A stretch of 64,000 bases of DNA from Bacilli bacterium (GCA_900753325.1 CAADYO010000018.1:35843-99842); one strand, 5' to 3'; shown: positions 1-9,371, numbered from the stretch's first letter. The notes: generated from the sequence alone by a model not told the origin. Numbers and translations: made by a program.

Positions 1-10
1 TGACTAGCTT

Positions 11-508
11 ATGCGTGATGCATTTGGTGGACTTATGAATATGGTAATTATTGTAGTATTTTTAGTGTTAGTATCTGGCTATTTAGCATTTAATGTTAAT
101 TACACCAAAGCTTTTCGTGTTAAGAACAAAATAATCACTACTATAGAACAATATGAAGGAAATTGTGAATCAGGATCAGCATGTGATGACAAAATTCTTG
201 AGTACATGCGACAAATTGGCTACAATACGGATGCTAATTTTAAAATTCCTGATTACCAATGTCAAAGCGGATATTGTATAAAAAAAGAAAATGCTGCACA
301 AGAAGTTAAGGATAGTGTAGCTAAATCTGGTGGGAAAGAGCCTAATGACCTAGAAAACAAAGTGTATTATCGAGTAACAACTGTAATTGTAATTGACATA
401 CCAATAATAAATAAGATAATGCCACAATTAAAATTATTTCAAGTATCAGGAACAACCAGTCAATTTGTAGAAGCAAGCTATACAAAGACTAATACAACGA
501 CTGCTTAA
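11..508 (+). CDS. TadE-like single-span pilus or secretion accessory protein
   Basis: A 165-residue protein with one hydrophobic segment at about residues 9-29 and a mostly polar remainder containing four cysteines, which suggests an exported domain anchored by its N terminus. This layout, together with the TadZ-like gene 15 bp downstream, resembles TadE/TadG pseudopilins of Tad pilus loci, but I see no diagnostic motif. The start is fixed by an in-frame TAG at positions 5-7, so the gene is complete although it lies at the window edge. It probably belongs to an operon that begins upstream of the window. The role is inferred from layout and context only. Confidence 0.6.
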   Translation: MRDAFGGLMNMVIIVVFLVLVSGYLAFNVNYTKAFRVKNKIITTIEQYEGNCESGSACDDKILEYMRQIGYNTDANFKIPDYQCQSGYCIKKENAAQEVKDSVAKSGGKEPNDLENKVYYRVTTVIVIDIPIINKIMPQLKLFQVSGTTSQFVEASYTKTNTTTA

Positions 509-523
509 TGTGAGGGAAATCAT

Positions 524-1513
524 ATGAATGTTATAATTGCAAATGCACAACAACAGGCATTATCTACGTTGGATATAGATATAATAAAAAACATAATCGG
601 TAGTTATGAATCTAAAGATATTGCACAAATGTTTAAAAATTTTTTCTTCAACAAAATGATACTTGATGTAACGGCAATTAAAGGATATGAAAATGCCGAA
701 AATTATCAAGTCTTAGCTCAAGAATTAGATCCAGATAAAATAATATTATATATACCAGAAAATAGTAAGTTATGTACTTCCGCATTTCTATCAAGAATAA
801 TTTCTTATGGTTTATATAATTTTACGACTAATATAGATGGGATAAAGTATTTATTACAAAAATCAAATACATATAAGGATGTTGAACATCTTCAACAGAT
901 GGCAGTAAAGCAAACAGAAAATAATACATCTATTGCTCAAAATACTTCATCAGCCATAATAGGTTTTAGAAGTATAACTGATAATGCTGGTGCTACAACA
1001 CTGATATATATGTTAAAAAAAGAATTAGAAGCAGTATTAAATACTATTGTTTTAGCTATAGAAGTTGATAGACATGACTTTGTTTTCTTTAACAATAAAA
1101 ACATGATATCAACAAGTAAAGAAGAACTAAAAAATATCATTGCTCAAAATACTCAAGCAAGTGTTATTTTAATTGATCTGAATTCATATCCACATGATGA
1201 AGTATGTCAGACTGTTTTTTACTTAGTAGAGCCAAGTATTATTAAATTAAACAAAGCAATTAGAAGAGAACCAAGTGTTTTCAACAGAATAAGAAATAAA
1301 AATGTTATTTTAAATAAGAGCTTATTATCAGGTAAAGATATAAGAGACTTTGAAATGGAGTCAAACATAAAGGTATTTTACAATATGCCCCCGTTAGACG
1401 AAAGACAGAGAAATAGTGCCATAAATGACTTTTTAACAAGAATAGGTATAATATCACAAACAACAAGTGATAATGATAACTCTGGCAGAGTCTTTGGATT
1501 ATTTAGAAGATAA
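524..1513 (+). CDS. TadZ/CpaE-like atypical MinD/ParA-family protein
   Basis: A 329-residue soluble protein. The N-terminal ~130 residues look like the receiver-like domain of TadZ/CpaE, followed at about residues 150-165 by ITDNAGATTLIYML, which sits where a MinD-type P-loop belongs but lacks the canonical GKGGxGKT lysines. TadZ proteins are pole-localising factors for Tad pili and often have such degenerate nucleotide sites. A GAGGG ribosome-binding site precedes ATG. It follows the TadE-like gene closely and is followed by a separate promoter for the secretion genes. Assignment rests on the degenerate P-loop plus context, so TadZ is likely but not certain. Confidence 0.6.
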   Translation: MNVIIANAQQQALSTLDIDIIKNIIGSYESKDIAQMFKNFFFNKMILDVTAIKGYENAENYQVLAQELDPDKIILYIPENSKLCTSAFLSRIISYGLYNFTTNIDGIKYLLQKSNTYKDVEHLQQMAVKQTENNTSIAQNTSSAIIGFRSITDNAGATTLIYMLKKELEAVLNTIVLAIEVDRHDFVFFNNKNMISTSKEELKNIIAQNTQASVILIDLNSYPHDEVCQTVFYLVEPSIIKLNKAIRREPSVFNRIRNKNVILNKSLLSGKDIRDFEMESNIKVFYNMPPLDERQRNSAINDFLTRIGIISQTTSDNDNSGRVFGLFRR

Positions 1514-1516
1514 TAA

Positions 1517-1545
1517 TTGACAAATAAACTTATATAAGCTATTAT
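1517..1545 (+). promoter_or_regulatory. Strong sigma-A-type promoter for the pilin gene
   Basis: TTGACA at 1517-1522, a 17-base spacer and TATTAT at 1540-1545. It directly follows the TadZ-like stop codon and drives the small pilin-like gene that starts at 1575, giving that gene its own transcription start inside the cluster. Confidence 0.75.
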
Positions 1546-1574
1546 ATTTATAGCAAAAGCAAAGGAGAGGTATT

Positions 1575-1913
1575 ATGATAGGAGTAGCTGATGTTGGCGG
1601 AGTATGTGGCGGACTAGAACCAGTAGTAAGAATAATTAGAGATGGGATTTTAAAATATATATGTATTTTAATACCAATTGGATTAATTTTATTTGGTGTA
1701 TTTGATTTAGGTAAAGCTGTAGTTGCTAGTGATGAAAAAGAAGTTAAAGCTGCACAATCTAGATTAATAAAGAGAGTAATATATGCTATTTTAGTATTCT
1801 TAGTACCACAGTTAGTTGCATTAATAATGAAAATAGTTGCAATAGGTCAAACTGACCAAGATACAACTAGCTGGGCCGCATGTTGGGATAACGCATATAT
1901 AGTTAATAAATAA
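1575..1913 (+). CDS. VirB2/TrbC-like small membrane protein (putative pilin)
   Basis: A 112-residue protein with two hydrophobic helices (about 27-46 and 66-92) separated by a short charged loop rich in Lys/Glu, the topology of VirB2/TrbC conjugative pilins and of the small hydrophobic subunits that precede VirB6/VirB4 in Gram-positive T4SS loci. There is no signal peptide. AAAGGAGAGG precedes ATG. The gene has its own consensus promoter and an intrinsic terminator immediately after the stop, which fits a subunit needed in large amounts. The following gene has a related two-helix core. Confidence 0.6.
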   Translation: MIGVADVGGVCGGLEPVVRIIRDGILKYICILIPIGLILFGVFDLGKAVVASDEKEVKAAQSRLIKRVIYAILVFLVPQLVALIMKIVAIGQTDQDTTSWAACWDNAYIVNK

Positions 1914-1940
1914 ATAGCAAATAATTGCTATTTTTTTTTT
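1912..1940 (+). terminator. Intrinsic terminator after the pilin-like gene
   Basis: Nine-base stem AAATAGCAA / TTGCTATTT with a 4-base loop followed by a run of T. It overlaps the stop codon region, so the pilin-like gene is a short transcription unit with partial read-through to the downstream genes. A TATAAT at 1962-1967 may start the next transcript. Confidence 0.75.
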
Positions 1941-1984
1941 CTTCTGATATACTTATTATGTTATAATGTGTATGGAGTGATTTT

Positions 1985-2467
1985 ATGAAAAAAAAGGTTA
2001 ATTTTTGTTTTTTCATAATAATAGGACTAATAATCTTTAGTTCTTTTGGTGTATCTGCAAAAAAAATAGTATCAAATGATTGTATATATAATGAAAAAAA
2101 TATTAATAATTATATTTCTACAGCTGATATATCATATGGTGAAATAGATTCTGCTTGTAATAAAAATCCAAAATGTCAAAAAGATAGTTCAATATTAGGA
2201 AATGTCGATTGTGAATGTTCAGTTGCTTGGTTAATTAATGAAATACTAAACTATTTAAAAATATTAGGACCATTTTTAGTCCTAATACTAAGTAGTATAG
2301 ACTTTCTAAAAGCAATTATAACATCAGATGATGAAAGCTTAACAAAAGCCCAAAAAAGTCTAGTAACACGTTTGATTTTAGCCGCAGCACTATTTGTTTT
2401 ACCAGAATTGATTAGTGTAATTTTAAATATCTTTGGTATAACATCCGGTGAAGTTGGCATATTTTAG
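1985..2467 (+). CDS. Second VirB2-like protein with signal peptide and Cys-rich ectodomain
   Basis: A 160-residue protein: signal peptide or first membrane segment at residues 1-25, a polar segment of about 60 residues with six cysteines, then two hydrophobic helices (about 86-105 and 121-145) flanking a charged loop (DDESLTKAQKSLVTR) that closely resembles the loop of the preceding gene (DEKEVKAAQSRLIKR). The shared core suggests that the two genes are paralogues and that this one gained an extracellular disulfide-bonded head. It lies 14 bp upstream of the VirB6-like gene. It could be a minor pilin or tip subunit; that is inference. Confidence 0.6.
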   Translation: MKKKVNFCFFIIIGLIIFSSFGVSAKKIVSNDCIYNEKNINNYISTADISYGEIDSACNKNPKCQKDSSILGNVDCECSVAWLINEILNYLKILGPFLVLILSSIDFLKAIITSDDESLTKAQKSLVTRLILAAALFVLPELISVILNIFGITSGEVGIF

Positions 2468-2481
2468 TGAGGTGATAAACA

Positions 2482-4449
2482 ATGACTGATTACATGAATG
2501 CCAGTACGCTTAACGATTTAATACGTCTAATTATGTCTACTATAGATAGAAATGCGTACTTTATATTAAGTATAGCGTACCAAATATTTTTTAATGTCGC
2601 AACAGCAGAATTGTTTTCCAATGCTCTTGTAAAAGACTTTTATTACAGATGTCAATTAATCATTGGCGTTTTTATGCTTTTTAAATTTGCTGTTACTATA
2701 TTGGAAGGAATTGTTGATCCAAATAAAGCAACTGATAAAAAAGCCGGTGCTGGAAAGATTGTCTCACGTATTATAACTTCACTTATAATATTAGCTTTAA
2801 TAACTCCAATTAACATACCAAATCCTAGAAACGAATGGGAAAGACAACTTAATAACAATGGTATAATATTTGGAGCTCTATATTCACTACAAAATAGAAT
2901 TTTGTCAAATAATACAATTGGTAAATTAGTATTAGGAACAACAGAAACGGAAGAAAACAATAATAATAACACGTCAGTAACTGGAGGAGCAGCTTCCTTT
3001 ATCGGCGATGTAAGTGATGCGGTTAGTTATGGAATAGTAGGAACATCAACTGCTTCAAATCGTTTTGCCAGTAGCATCTTAAGAGCGTTTTTAAGAATTA
3101 ATCTAGAACCAGATAAAAGCAAATGGAAAACAGAAGAAGGCAAAGATCCGGAATATTTTAATGAAAATAGGGCTTGCCCTAACATGAGTAATAAAGTTTT
3201 AAATATATATAAAAACCCAGATGCCAATCCACAAGAACTTTTAACACTAGTTAATGTTGATTGTGAAACCGCATCAGGTTCCGGTTTGGCTAGCTTATGG
3301 GGATCAATAAAAAAATTAGCCGGAGCGGGTACATATGCTTTTGCCTATAGTTTCCTTTTAAGCGGAATATCAGCATTAATTATTGCTATTATATTGATTG
3401 GTTATACAGTAGACATTGCTATTCGTGCCATAAAACTAGCAGTTCTACGTTTAATAGCTCCAATTCCGATAATTAGTCATATGAGCATTTCAGCAAAAGA
3501 GGCCAAGGGAGAAGATACGTTCAGCCTATGGACAAAAGCGATTATTTCAACATACATAGACTTATTTATAAGACTAATAATCATTTACTTTGTTATCTAC
3601 TTAATCCAAGATATGCTTCAAAATGGTATCGTTATTAGAACTGGAACAGGAATTGTTGGAGCTATCTCCTTTGTATTTATAGTAATCGGCTTATTCTTAT
3701 TTGCAAGACAAGCACCAAAATTCATTAGAGATGTTTTAGGTATACAAGGAACTGGAAGTAACATTGGACTTTCAGCAATATTAGCAAGTGCCGGAGCAAT
3801 AAGACAAGGTGGAACACTAAGAGATGCTCGTTGGGCGGCACAAGATGCCGTTAATAATAACATTAACGCATATAATAGTGGAAAAGCAGCTCCAGGACTT
3901 GGTATGACATATAATGCCGGCAGGGATTTAGCTGCACAAATGATTACTGGAAATGATAAGATGACAGCCAGAGCCATGGCAAGAGGAAGAGGTATGCTAT
4001 CAAGTGAAGGAATCACCTCAGATGTAGCCAAAAAATATAAGAATAACATGAAATTACAAAATAATCTTTTACAAGGTATGGAGGATGCACAAAAAAGAGG
4101 TGCGCAAAATGGTATGTATACAGTTTACTACCAAGATCCAACTAGTAATAATCCTGATGAAGTAAGAACTAGACAAATATCTGAAGCAGAATTTAACCAA
4201 AGGTTGACAGAACAACGTGGCAGGGCGGCAAAAGCAGAATCAACATACAACGATATGAAGGCAGAACAGCAAAAATATGGTCAAACACTAAGCTATCGTG
4301 AAGATAGTAGAGGAAGAACTCAACCATATGCTTCTACTAGAAGAGCGGGTCACCTTGGACCAAGACTTGCAACAAATTGGCATGATAATACTGCCACTGA
4401 TTATAACAGAGATAATAACGTTGATGCAGTACTTAGAGACCAATTGTAA
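2482..4449 (+). CDS. VirB6/TrbL-like polytopic membrane protein
   Basis: A 655-residue protein with hydrophobic segments in the first ~120 residues and a second cluster at about 283-420, followed by a hydrophilic tail of ~230 residues rich in Ala, Gln, Arg and Asn. Central multi-span segment plus long polar tail is typical of VirB6/TrbL channel proteins of Gram-positive conjugation systems. Ribosome-binding site GAGGTG precedes ATG, 14 bp after the second pilin-like gene. Its place before PrgI and VirB4 genes is the usual order. It would form the inner-membrane channel of the machine. Confidence 0.75.
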   Translation: MTDYMNASTLNDLIRLIMSTIDRNAYFILSIAYQIFFNVATAELFSNALVKDFYYRCQLIIGVFMLFKFAVTILEGIVDPNKATDKKAGAGKIVSRIITSLIILALITPINIPNPRNEWERQLNNNGIIFGALYSLQNRILSNNTIGKLVLGTTETEENNNNNTSVTGGAASFIGDVSDAVSYGIVGTSTASNRFASSILRAFLRINLEPDKSKWKTEEGKDPEYFNENRACPNMSNKVLNIYKNPDANPQELLTLVNVDCETASGSGLASLWGSIKKLAGAGTYAFAYSFLLSGISALIIAIILIGYTVDIAIRAIKLAVLRLIAPIPIISHMSISAKEAKGEDTFSLWTKAIISTYIDLFIRLIIIYFVIYLIQDMLQNGIVIRTGTGIVGAISFVFIVIGLFLFARQAPKFIRDVLGIQGTGSNIGLSAILASAGAIRQGGTLRDARWAAQDAVNNNINAYNSGKAAPGLGMTYNAGRDLAAQMITGNDKMTARAMARGRGMLSSEGITSDVAKKYKNNMKLQNNLLQGMEDAQKRGAQNGMYTVYYQDPTSNNPDEVRTRQISEAEFNQRLTEQRGRAAKAESTYNDMKAEQQKYGQTLSYREDSRGRTQPYASTRRAGHLGPRLATNWHDNTATDYNRDNNVDAVLRDQL

Positions 4450-4474
4450 AAAAATAAAAAGGAGTGTGATATAG

Positions 4475-4786
4475 ATGAATGATTATTTAATACCGGCTAA
4501 TACAAAAAATGGACAATTAATTTTAGGTATATTTAGAACTAGTGATTTAATAATTCTTATTTCAGGTGTTGTCACTACAGTTGCTATTCTTGCCTTTATT
4601 CCTATAACAACAACACTAGGGACAATACTTTCCCTAGCTCCGGGAATAATTTGTGGTATATTAGTTACCCCTATACCTTATTACCATAATGTATTAAATA
4701 TTATTATTGAAATATATGATTACTTGACATCAAGGCAAACTTATAGATGGAAAGGTTGGTGCTATAAAGAATGGCTAAAAAAGTAA
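4475..4786 (+). CDS. PrgI/VirB3-like membrane protein
   Basis: A 103-residue protein with two closely spaced membrane helices (about 25-46 and 52-72) and a basic aromatic C terminus. Size, topology, and position between VirB6-like and VirB4 genes match the PrgI family, the VirB3 equivalent of Gram-positive conjugation systems, which docks VirB4 to the membrane. The start has GGAGTG 11 bases upstream. Its last 16 bp overlap the next gene, which suggests translational coupling to the VirB4 N-terminal part. Confidence 0.75.
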   Translation: MNDYLIPANTKNGQLILGIFRTSDLIILISGVVTTVAILAFIPITTTLGTILSLAPGIICGILVTPIPYYHNVLNIIIEIYDYLTSRQTYRWKGWCYKEWLKK

Positions 4787-5316
4787 CGTCAGGTTATACT
4801 GAGGACTGGTTACCAATAAAAGGAATTCAAAATGGATTTATTATTACATCCAATAATCAAAAGGTAACTGGTGTAAAAATTGCTCCAAGAAATATATTTA
4901 TTCTTGATCCACAAGCTCAAGACAACGTTTTAATAAGTTTAAAGAATTTTTATAATACAATTGATTTTGAATTCTGGTTAGTAGTTGCAGATCGTCCAGT
5001 AGACATTTCCGTTTACATGGCTCAGCTTCAACTTTTATACAATGAAGCTCAAAATCCAGCTATTAGGAAATTAATTCTTCAAGATATCAATAAGGGTAAC
5101 ACTTTTATAAACAACAATATTGTTGATACCGAATATTATTTCTTATTTAAAGATAAAAACGTTGATTTATTACAAAAGCGTGTTCGTTCTATGATTAATG
5201 GACTTGCAAGTTGTGGTTTAAATGCTTCACAAGTTAACAATGCAGACTTAAGAATCATACTAGAAAACTTCTTAAATGGTGGAGAAAATACAGAGTTTGG
5301 GACGGTGATGTCATAA
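4771..5316 (+). CDS. VirB4 N-terminal domain encoded as a separate gene
   Basis: A 181-residue soluble protein with the alpha/beta character of the N-terminal region of VirB4/TraC ATPases (WLPIKGIQNGFIITSNNQ, later FEFWLVVADRP). It contains no Walker motif. The stop overlaps the next start as TAATG, and the next gene carries the rest of VirB4. Together they give 777 residues, the usual length of one VirB4. Either the gene is naturally split in this lineage or an ancestral gene was cut; the clean TAATG coupling favours a functional split. Confidence 0.7.
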   Translation: MAKKVTSGYTEDWLPIKGIQNGFIITSNNQKVTGVKIAPRNIFILDPQAQDNVLISLKNFYNTIDFEFWLVVADRPVDISVYMAQLQLLYNEAQNPAIRKLILQDINKGNTFINNNIVDTEYYFLFKDKNVDLLQKRVRSMINGLASCGLNASQVNNADLRIILENFLNGGENTEFGTVMS

Positions 5317-7106
5317 TGAGTATTGGTATAAAAAGTCAATTGGCACCAAAAGGATTACATTTTAATCCTAGTGATTTTACTATAAGTGATAACTATGCAA
5401 CCATACTAACTGTAATATCATATCCAAAATATATTCAACCGGGCTATTTATCATCTTTAACAAATATGCCTGGAATTAAAGTCGTTGTTAAACATATACC
5501 AGTTCCATTTCAACAAATGGCTAAAATGTTAAATAAACAAGTTGCAGACTTAAGAGAAAAATATAAAAACGAACGTGATTTAACGGTACGAGAAAGATAT
5601 CGTCAAGATGCTGAAAGTCTAGATTACTTTGTATCAATGCTTGCTGCTAGTCAAGCTCGCATTTTTGATTTTCAAATGCATATTATGATTACTTCACCTA
5701 CAAAAGAAGGGCTAGAACTAAAGAAAGTAAATGTAAAAAACTACTTAGATGCAATGGAATTACGTGCTATTTCACTACGCTTTGAACAGGAAAAAGTTTT
5801 AAAATCAATTTTACCAATTTTCCCATCTCAAGACGTAGAACAAAGAATTGGTACACCAATACCATCTGTAACTATAGCAGCTATGTATCCATTCATTTTT
5901 GATAGTATAAAAGACCCGGGTTTATCTACATTATTAGGAGTAGATTTTTCTGGAGGAGTTATTTTATTCAATCAATTTTTATATAAAATTAGAAAAGAAA
6001 ATAATAGAAATAATGCCAATATGATAATGCTTGGTACATCTGGATCTGGTAAATCAACAGCGGCCAAATTACTATTAAGAAGTCATATTCGTAACGGTTG
6101 TCAAATTGTTATTATTGATCCAGAAGATGAATTTAGAGATATTACTCAAGCCTTTGGTGGAGATACAGTAGATATTGGAAAAGGTGGAGAGTTTGGTTTA
6201 ATAAATCCATTGGAAGTAGTAATAGATGCCGATGAAGAAGAAATTAAACAAGGATTAGGCTACACTGTTTTAACAAGAACTCTTCAATTTTTAAAAGCAT
6301 TTATGAAGTACTATGATCCATCTATTAAAGAAGACGTTCTAACTATGTTTAGTGAAGTAGTTCAAGATACATATAAACGTTTTGGAATTGATTTTAATAC
6401 TGATTTTTCTCATTATACTAGTGCTGACTATCCAACATTCAGTGATGTATATGCAACAGTAAAGGGACGCTTGATGTCAATGACTGAGCAAACACAAGAA
6501 CGTGAAATAATGGAAAGTTTGGAATTAAAAATAAGACCAATTACCAAAGAATTAAAATTCTATTTTGATGGTCATACAACAATAAGTAAAGATAGTGATT
6601 TTATGGTATTTAACATTAAAGAACTAATGAATAGCGATTCAACTGTAAAAAATGCCTTATTCTTCAATGTTTTAAAATACGCGTGGGGACTGTGTCTAGA
6701 TTATGATGTTGATACTGTATTAATGGTAGACGAAGCCCATGTATTATTAGGAGATAAAAACACTTTAGGTGCAGATTTCCTTGCTCAAGTGCAACGTCGT
6801 GCACGTAAATATAACACAGGAACAATTATTATTACTCAACAACCAAGTGATTTTTCAGATCCAGCAGTTATTACTCAAGGCAAAGCAATTTTTGATAACT
6901 CATCATATTACTTAGTAATGGGATTGAAAAAACAAGCAGTAGAAGATTTATCACTACTTATTGATTTAAATGATAGTGAAAAAGAAAGTATAAAACGTTA
7001 TTCTCAAGGTGAAGCATTGTTTGTATGTGGAAATAGACGTATGAGAATAAATATTACAGTAACAAAAGAAGAATTAGATTCTTTCGGTACAGGCGGAGGT
7101 CTATAG
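5316..7106 (+). CDS. VirB4-family secretion ATPase (ATPase part)
   Basis: A 596-residue protein with Walker A GTSGSGKST near residues 240-248, DPEDEF after the second strand, Walker B VLMVDEAHVLLG near residue 469, and the QxxRK/TQQPSDF motifs of the VirB4 HerA-FtsK class. It energises substrate transfer and pilin handling at the cytoplasmic face of T4SS. Length is short for VirB4 because about 180 N-terminal residues are in the preceding overlapping gene. The family call is firm. Whether the machine moves DNA or protein cannot be told from this gene. Confidence 0.92.
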   Translation: MSIGIKSQLAPKGLHFNPSDFTISDNYATILTVISYPKYIQPGYLSSLTNMPGIKVVVKHIPVPFQQMAKMLNKQVADLREKYKNERDLTVRERYRQDAESLDYFVSMLAASQARIFDFQMHIMITSPTKEGLELKKVNVKNYLDAMELRAISLRFEQEKVLKSILPIFPSQDVEQRIGTPIPSVTIAAMYPFIFDSIKDPGLSTLLGVDFSGGVILFNQFLYKIRKENNRNNANMIMLGTSGSGKSTAAKLLLRSHIRNGCQIVIIDPEDEFRDITQAFGGDTVDIGKGGEFGLINPLEVVIDADEEEIKQGLGYTVLTRTLQFLKAFMKYYDPSIKEDVLTMFSEVVQDTYKRFGIDFNTDFSHYTSADYPTFSDVYATVKGRLMSMTEQTQEREIMESLELKIRPITKELKFYFDGHTTISKDSDFMVFNIKELMNSDSTVKNALFFNVLKYAWGLCLDYDVDTVLMVDEAHVLLGDKNTLGADFLAQVQRRARKYNTGTIIITQQPSDFSDPAVITQGKAIFDNSSYYLVMGLKKQAVEDLSLLIDLNDSEKESIKRYSQGEALFVCGNRRMRINITVTKEELDSFGTGGGL

Positions 7107-7127
7107 AAGTAGTCAGGTGGTGAGAGC

Positions 7128-9362
7128 ATGTCATCTTATAAAGCAAATAGAAATACTGATATTGATAATGATACAGAACGAGCTAATAAGAATAATGCTC
7201 AAACTGTAAGAAACGCAGCCAAGGTAGCAGAAGCATCAGGGCATCCTGTTGCTGCTGCCATTGGTAAAGGTGTTAATATTGCTGATAAGGCAACAGGTGG
7301 TAAAGTATCAGAAAAACTAGGTAAAGGTCTTACCAAAGGGTTAAAACACTCACCTGGTGGAAAACAAATTCAAAATGGTTTAAATAAATTAAATGAATCA
7401 GGTGCCGGTAATAAAATAGGCCAAGCAGCAAATATTAAAAATAAAATGCCAAACAAGGCTAATGCTCAAGATAATAAAGCCGAAGAAATTACGCTGCCAA
7501 TTGATAGTAAAGAAAAAGGTAAAAAAGATTCAGAATCAAAAAAACAAAAAAACTCCGAAGACAAAGAAAATGAAAAAGATCTTGATGGTACTGGTGTTGG
7601 AAACGCCAAAATTAAAAAAATTGTTATTATATTAATTCCTATAATATTAGTATTTTTTTTATTTTTATTTTTTATAATAATGGTAAGTACAAATATATAT
7701 GGAATTTTTGAAGATGCTTTAGGAGCTAGTGATGCCTCCGGTGAAACAACTGGTGATATAGTATATACATCTTCTAATAAGGAAGCTCAAGAATTTTATA
7801 AGCGAATTAATAATGTAAAATTACAGATGCAAAAAGAAGGGAAGTCAGTTGATGCTTTAAAAATAGTAGCAGTTTATAATACATTAACATATTATGATGG
7901 CTCTATTAATTATAAGTCAATGAGTGAAAGTAGAATACGTGAAATTGCAGATGCTATGTTTGATGGAAATTCATATAATGAAGACGTCTTTGTCGAAAAT
8001 TTAGCCGAGTCAATATTTAAACGCTACTTTCCAGAATTTTCTTTGGAAAAAAGAAAAAGATTAGCCCAAGAAACATTGAATTATATAGATAGTTATAATG
8101 AATTTATTGGTAAAAATAAGAATAGTACTTGTGCTGCACAAGGAACTTGTAGTTACGAAGCTCCAGGAATTAATAATAATGATGGTACAGTATATAAAAA
8201 TGAAATTTCACTTTCTAACTTAAAGGTTCGTTTAATGACCTGTGGAGACTTAGGACGTGGAAACCCTATACCAGGAGAAGAACTTGTCGATTTTGAAAAG
8301 TATGTCCTAGGAGTAGTTTATGCCGAAGTAGGTTCATCAGAATCAGATGCTCAAGATGTATATAAAGCACAAGCTATAGCTGCCAGAAGCTATGCTATAA
8401 GTAGAGCCGTTATAATGAATGGTAATGGTGGAGTAAAACTATTTGAAGAAAACGGACAAAAAATACTTCAAATTAGAAATTGTACTGAAGACCAAGTATA
8501 TTGTGATCCAGATCAAGGTTGTTCAACAACCGTAACACCAGGTGCAGCTGATAAAACAGGAGCGACAATATTTTCTGGAGCTACTACGAAACCACATAAA
8601 ATAAAGCCAAAACTACCTGACAACTCAAAGGTTAGGGCCTCAGTTAGTTCAGTAATGGGTGAGGTTTTAGTTGATAACAATGGTAACATTTTATATTCAC
8701 CATATGTTGGATCTGTTCAGCAAAAATGGATATCTCAATCTAATGCTGGCCAAGATTATCGTCAAATATTATTGTCACACTATAGTGTTGCCTCCAACAT
8801 TGAAGAAAACAGTTGTAATATTAATGGTAGTAGTAATTGCCAAGTTGGTTCATCAGGACCATATGCGAACTGGAAGCAATATGAAGGTTCATGGACCGAA
8901 ATACCTTTAGGAAATTCTGACGAAACAATTCGCTCAGCTGGATGTCTTGCTACCTCAATTGCCATGTTAATAGCTAAATCAGGTATTTCCACTAATGTTG
9001 ATGGTGAGTTTAATCCAGGAAGTTTTGTTCAAGCCATGAATCAAAATGGTGGCTTTTCTAGTGATGGAAACTTGCAATACATTCCAATTCAAAAAGTTGC
9101 ACCAAACTTCAAATATGTATCACAAATAAAGGTATTAAACTACAGTAAAGAGGAAAAATTTAATAAATTACAAGAATTACTTGATGCAGGATATTATGTA
9201 ACTGCTGAAGTTAAAGGAAATAAAGGACAACACTGGGTAGCAATTGATGGTATCTCAGGTGATAAAATTATGATGATGGATCCAGCAAGTAAATCTACCG
9301 AATTATGGTCTCAATATGAATGGCAAAATACAAGTCACTATACTTACTTTAGAGTTGGATAG
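7128..9362 (+). CDS. Membrane-anchored SpoIID-type transglycosylase fused to a C39-like cysteine peptidase
   Basis: A 744-residue protein. Residues 1-155 are hydrophilic and Gly/Lys/Asn-rich (cytoplasmic), a membrane span lies at about 160-188, and the rest is extracellular. Residues ~358-560 read as a SpoIID/LytB domain (VDFEKYVLGVVYAEVG, then YKAQAIAARSYAIS), including the Glu that is catalytic in SpoIID lytic transglycosylases. Residues ~575-744 read as a C39-like papain-fold domain with SAGCLATSIAML (Cys ~605), GQHWVAIDG (His ~702) and MMDPASK. In Gram-positive T4SS this gene position is held by wall hydrolases such as CwlT. This one would open peptidoglycan for the machine. The domain pairing in a T4SS hydrolase is unusual. 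Confidence 0.8.
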   Translation: MSSYKANRNTDIDNDTERANKNNAQTVRNAAKVAEASGHPVAAAIGKGVNIADKATGGKVSEKLGKGLTKGLKHSPGGKQIQNGLNKLNESGAGNKIGQAANIKNKMPNKANAQDNKAEEITLPIDSKEKGKKDSESKKQKNSEDKENEKDLDGTGVGNAKIKKIVIILIPIILVFFLFLFFIIMVSTNIYGIFEDALGASDASGETTGDIVYTSSNKEAQEFYKRINNVKLQMQKEGKSVDALKIVAVYNTLTYYDGSINYKSMSESRIREIADAMFDGNSYNEDVFVENLAESIFKRYFPEFSLEKRKRLAQETLNYIDSYNEFIGKNKNSTCAAQGTCSYEAPGINNNDGTVYKNEISLSNLKVRLMTCGDLGRGNPIPGEELVDFEKYVLGVVYAEVGSSESDAQDVYKAQAIAARSYAISRAVIMNGNGGVKLFEENGQKILQIRNCTEDQVYCDPDQGCSTTVTPGAADKTGATIFSGATTKPHKIKPKLPDNSKVRASVSSVMGEVLVDNNGNILYSPYVGSVQQKWISQSNAGQDYRQILLSHYSVASNIEENSCNINGSSNCQVGSSGPYANWKQYEGSWTEIPLGNSDETIRSAGCLATSIAMLIAKSGISTNVDGEFNPGSFVQAMNQNGGFSSDGNLQYIPIQKVAPNFKYVSQIKVLNYSKEEKFNKLQELLDAGYYVTAEVKGNKGQHWVAIDGISGDKIMMMDPASKSTELWSQYEWQNTSHYTYFRVG

Positions 9363-9371
9363 GAGAGTATT

